From an uncultured Bacteroidales bacterium (GTDB taxonomy: Bacteria > Bacteroidota > Bacteroidia > Bacteroidales > Paludibacteraceae), in assembly GCA_946405045.1 (NCBI GenBank), contig CAMJFV010000062.1, positions 1 through 9,285 of the forward strand: 9,285 nt of DNA. The letters run 5' to 3'. Positions 7,501-9,285 of the stretch are shown in pieces. How positions within the stretch are numbered: position 1 is the first letter of the stretch; each line of letters opens with the position of its first letter. A program made the translations under genes and the position numbers. The notes under the pieces are model-generated. The model worked only from the letters and a program-made list of their open reading frames with translations, was not told the origin of the DNA and ran no database searches.

Positions 7501-9285
7501 ATTTTGTCATTCTTATTTTTGGGATATATTGTGTAGATGCGGAATTCGATTTTGAATATAATATTTCAAAACCTTCTGTAGCATTAAACAGTCCTATTAT
7601 ACGTACGGAAAACACTTCCGGTTGTCCATTATTATAATTACGGACACACGTCAATTCAATTGTTCGAACTATTCTACCGGATGCTGTTGAAGAACATGGT
7701 AATGATAAGACACGATGCCATCCAACAGTATTCCACCCAGAAAACAAATGTGCCATGTTTAATCCAGCATTGTGCTGAAGTTTATTCTCTATATACGAAT
7801 ACAATGCAGACACCGGTCTTCTGTAGTAAGTTGTATGAGTCGTTCCACCATTTGTGTATTGTGAAATATAATAATCCGCATCGACAGGAATGTCAGTACC
7901 AATAGAGAGTAAATTGATTGCAGCATTCACACCAGCGTTTGTATTCGGAACGTAATCCAAAGCAGGAATATCACCTTTGGCTACGGATGCTGTGGCAGAC
8001 ACATGTCCTGCTGCATCAACTGTTATCTTATATAATCCGGAAGTTTTTGCTGTATATGCTTTATGCGAAATCTTTACACCTGAATTGTATGTGAATGCTG
8101 CATCACCACTGCCAAGTGTTGTTGTTGTTGCAGCAACGCTCAAATACGAATCGGTTGTCACTTTGCTAGGTGATAATAATCCAACCCAATCTGTCCAATT
8201 TGTCGAATTCGTTCCACCAGTATCATTTTGTCGATACAGCAAACCTCCGCCACCATTCGGCATAAGTTGGAATTTATCATTACCGGCGTCGGCTTGAATT
8301 CCAACCCAGTCGTTGATACCACCGAGCAAATTGTCACCTTTGAAGAAGAAGTTTCCAGCGGTTCCATCCAATGTCGTATTCGTTAATGTTTTGGATGTGA
8401 GTGAATCATGTGTATGATCAATTGCAGCATATTTACTTGCTAACGATGTTCCGTTTTCGTATATTGTCGTACCATGGATTGATGCCCATTTGAATGATGC
8501 TGAACCAATTGATCCTTTATCATCGATTGATGGTCTAAAATTTCCTGTATTATCAAATAAAGCGGTTTTTAAATCAACCCAGTCTGTGTGATCAGTTGTT
8601 TTCAAATTTTGTGCCCCGGATACAAACCATATACCATAGTCGGCACTCATGATAAGCTCTTCTGAGTCATATGCAAATGCCGATGGATACGGTGTTGTCG
8701 ATGAATCAAAGAATGTATCACATATTGCTTTTGCAGATTCACCACCACCAACAACAGTCATGCCACCATGTGAATGACCGATCACTATTCCGTATCCGTA
8801 TGCTTCACCAGGATACAGTGATAAAAATGAACCGATGTAACTCGATGACAAAGATGACGGTTTATATCTAAACTGGAACCCATTTTCTTCATCATCATTA
8901 ATACGGAAGAAGTTCTTATATAACTCATACCATGCATCATTGTATGCTTTTCCAAAATAAGCATATGATGGTTCTGTTGCATCAGCGCTTCCGTACATAC
9001 CGAGTGATGCAATTCTTGTCCCATCAGTAGCACTGTTCACATTTATTCCGCGAGCCCAAGCATTACTTGCGCCTATATAATGATACATACCAAATCCGGT
9101 ATACTGGGAGGAATGTGATCCATTTGGTATCGTAATTACAGCAGCATTGTCCATTGTCCCACCTTCCAATGGAAGATACCGACCATCATCCAGATCACCA
9201 ATGATCTGCCAATATGTACCATCATACAGCATTGCATAAATTCGATTTGCGGTTAATACACTTGCTGCAGATAAATTGGCATTGC
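4577..9285 (-). CDS. tail fibre / receptor-binding protein, 5' end outside the window
   Basis: At least 1568 residues; the frame stays open for 17 codons beyond the ATG at 9232 to the window edge, and that ATG has no ribosome binding site, so the true start lies further right. Numbering from that Met: IYAMLYDGTYWQIIGDLDDG is fibre-like; a DN-x-GNF-x-P ... GS-x-G ... W region leads to an HTH motif (227-275); a linker (441-486); a strand-rich module (about 640-755) like one I recall in gut Firmicutes phage fibres; a pyocin-knob-like region ending GSWRKIYDTAN (about 850-921); a second HTH (935-937); a second copy of the linker (1252-1298); and a unique C-terminal domain (about 1300-1551) ending GKVKIYGIC. 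The Gly/Ser/Thr-rich, low-charge composition fits a trimeric beta-structured fibre. No signal peptide, enzyme motif or S74 chaperone domain is seen. The C-terminal domain is the likely host-contact part, by inference. Confidence 0.88.
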   Translation of the reverse strand, partial: NANLSAASVLTANRIYAMLYDGTYWQIIGDLDDGRYLPLEGGTMDNAAVITIPNGSHSSQYTGFGMYHYIGASNAWARGINVNSATDGTRIASLGMYGSADATEPSYAYFGKAYNDAWYELYKNFFRINDDEENGFQFRYKPSSLSSSYIGSFLSLYPGEAYGYGIVIGHSHGGMTVVGGGESAKAICDTFFDSSTTPYPSAFAYDSEELIMSADYGIWFVSGAQNLKTTDHTDWVDLKTALFDNTGNFRPSIDDKGSIGSASFKWASIHGTTIYENGTSLASKYAAIDHTHDSLTSKTLTNTTLDGTAGNFFFKGDNLLGGINDWVGIQADAGNDKFQLMPNGGGGLLYRQNDTGGTNSTNWTDWVGLLSPSKVTTDSYLSVAATTTTLGSGDAAFTYNSGVKISHKAYTAKTSGLYKITVDAAGHVSATASVAKGDIPALDYVPNTNAGVNAAINLLSIGTDIPVDADYYISQYTNGGTTHTTYYRRPVSALYSYIENKLQHNAGLNMAHLFSGWNTVGWHRVLSLPCSSTASGRIVRTIELTCVRNYNNGQPEVFSVRIIGLFNATEGFEILYSKSNSASTQYIPKIRMTKSSDGKTLYIDFYYNTTNNNEMTVYCTWLDPNITFRGTYSITWGDGAVVDNSLTVVASLDIPRDITAPGTGFYYVVGTQTASTAAWTGTIPASKLHNGLTIAYYLPYASANSTSVTLNLTLSTGETTGAINVYYTGTSRMTTHYDAGSTIILTYFEAGAISVGGTATTDARWTHSDYNSNTNTYVTQSSTTTGNYRALMLGYKDSTTPSDLTATVTNQVYATANLYAQPSTGSLYMAGSCTIGKSSQSSYPTGGIHVHDVRDLTVTPDSAVERSANFYFHQYTCDGTHNYWWSILNVRGWSDAYSSWELAGPSSNADQRTTPLYVRTSNTNSAWGSWRKIYDTANPPTYSEVGAASSSHTHGSLNVGNVGNSNTPVYFSSGAPVAVTLPVSGAWWSSEPHIDSSGVLEIGRYIDFHATNASTNNYDVRLDASSTNMVTMSSASGSTTFRIAGTLPMLRFQQTTSGKAFDNTSCGIWCRPADTNGVNMFMQSGGCIMIGAGEFASGAYSRKDSTGETQVGYDNIDNSTAERLYLGADGEVHIISNGQNIATYSNNDHHVWKFSTSGQLITPNVITDALDLQHTMINQSVRSESNCVTLAQWTVDGAASTTYRPGISFFNTGGDSTDKGAIILRPYHHNTDPWASGHPVGLYIGKNMLSLDGVNVALQNAASLNTMINALSTGSSAPVDADYYVAQYAGGGTTTTTYHRRPVSALYSYIRGKHIKADVVIQTGSSKKAKITLQTLMAWLITTKQYIPSGTTEDIIIKTTWAYANNDILRFNANGVDYEMSLAGVIIEFKGKATSYNTGEFTFTITSAPAVLSDTPTSGYTRFPASTTAVYHCNGSQYNPIWTVNMNKAVQQLLYSSTSSAGYGYADIVIGSVFCNWTLLWLEFMEASYGTSGANPHSGAGLIPLSLVRSLGNVAAIADQYHIPVGYNPANTTADQYIAVGYTDDSTFRLSRGGSGGPIGKVKIYGIC
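5339..5479 (-). repeat. fibre linker repeat, copy 2
   Basis: Encodes residues 1252-1298 of the fibre, with PVDADYY, a Gly/Thr-rich GGGTTTTTY stretch and RRPVSALYSYI. Copy 1 (7775-7912) has the same three blocks in the same order. The DNA copies are diverged mostly at silent positions, pointing to an old duplication kept at protein level. It joins the central region to the unique C-terminal domain. Confidence 0.9.
6470..6685 (-). other. pyocin-knob-like region of the tail fibre
   Basis: Residues about 850-921 contain the spacing Y-W-W-S-I ... W-x-L-A ... TPLYVRT ... W-G-S-W-R-K-I-Y-D typical of the small knob domains described in R-type pyocin fibres and many phage fibres, where they sit along the shaft or near its base. 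It is followed directly by a GAASSSHTHGSL linker. Assigned from the pattern of aromatic residues and the WRKI ending only. Confidence 0.55.
7775..7912 (-). repeat. fibre linker repeat, copy 1
   Basis: Encodes residues 441-486 of the fibre (numbered from the ATG at 9232): PVDADYYISQY, then GGTTHTTYYRRPVSALYSYI. It matches the segment at 5339-5479 almost block for block; the shared cores PVDADYY and RRPVSALYSYI are identical. The short region before both copies (N-A-x3-N-x2-I-N-x-L-S) is also alike. Both sit at module boundaries. Confidence 0.9.

Noticed and set aside
8112..8135. GTT triplet run in the fibre gene
   Set aside because: A short in-frame run coding Thr residues; it is too short and too ordinary in Thr-rich fibres to argue for phase variation.
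7977..8297. 106-residue plus-strand frame inside the fibre gene
   Set aside because: Antisense shadow of the fibre gene, explained by its Thr/Val/Ala-rich codons; no start signal.

Overview
The window looks like part of the late or structural region of a tailed bacteriophage, probably with a low-GC Gram-positive (Firmicutes-type) host. The evidence is a very long Gly/Ser/Thr-rich tail-fibre gene, a DUF4376-like fibre-associated gene beside it, strong AGGAGG-type ribosome binding sites, tightly packed or overlapping genes, and an RNA polymerase fragment of the kind otherwise seen in large phages with split polymerase subunits. The standard genetic code fits: the six genes end in TGA (four) or TAA (two), with no in-frame stops to explain. 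There is no rRNA, CRISPR array or insertion sequence, and I saw no tRNA.

Layout, right to left on the minus strand: (1) 9285-4577, a tail fibre/receptor-binding protein whose 5' end lies outside the window; (2) 4563-3868, a DUF4376-like fibre-associated protein; (3) 3832-3431, an unrecognised 133-residue protein; (4) 3434-2982, a four-helix membrane protein resembling the 'ABC_trans_CmpB' (PF06541) family, overlapping gene 3 by four bases. Genes 1-4 look like one operon. A lone plus-strand gene (2341-2928, 195 residues, unknown) follows, with its own candidate promoter, leader inverted repeat and strong intrinsic terminator, which is the build of a phage 'moron'. Beyond it, 2210-282 on the minus strand encodes a 642-residue protein that I read as the C-terminal half of a multisubunit RNA polymerase beta' subunit. 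Positions 1-281 hold no convincing gene.

The most notable item is the beta' fragment. It keeps, in the canonical order, the TT-x-G motif, rim-helix/F-loop region, bridge-helix region, the four-cysteine zinc site (DCGT ... C-x6-C-x2-C), a trigger-loop-like segment ending in His and the C-terminal helices. It does not contain the catalytic NADFDGD loop, so it would need a separately encoded beta' N-terminal partner and beta subunits, as in phiKZ/AR9-type phages. No other polymerase subunit is visible here. Whether it works in the virion or in the infected cell cannot be decided from this window.
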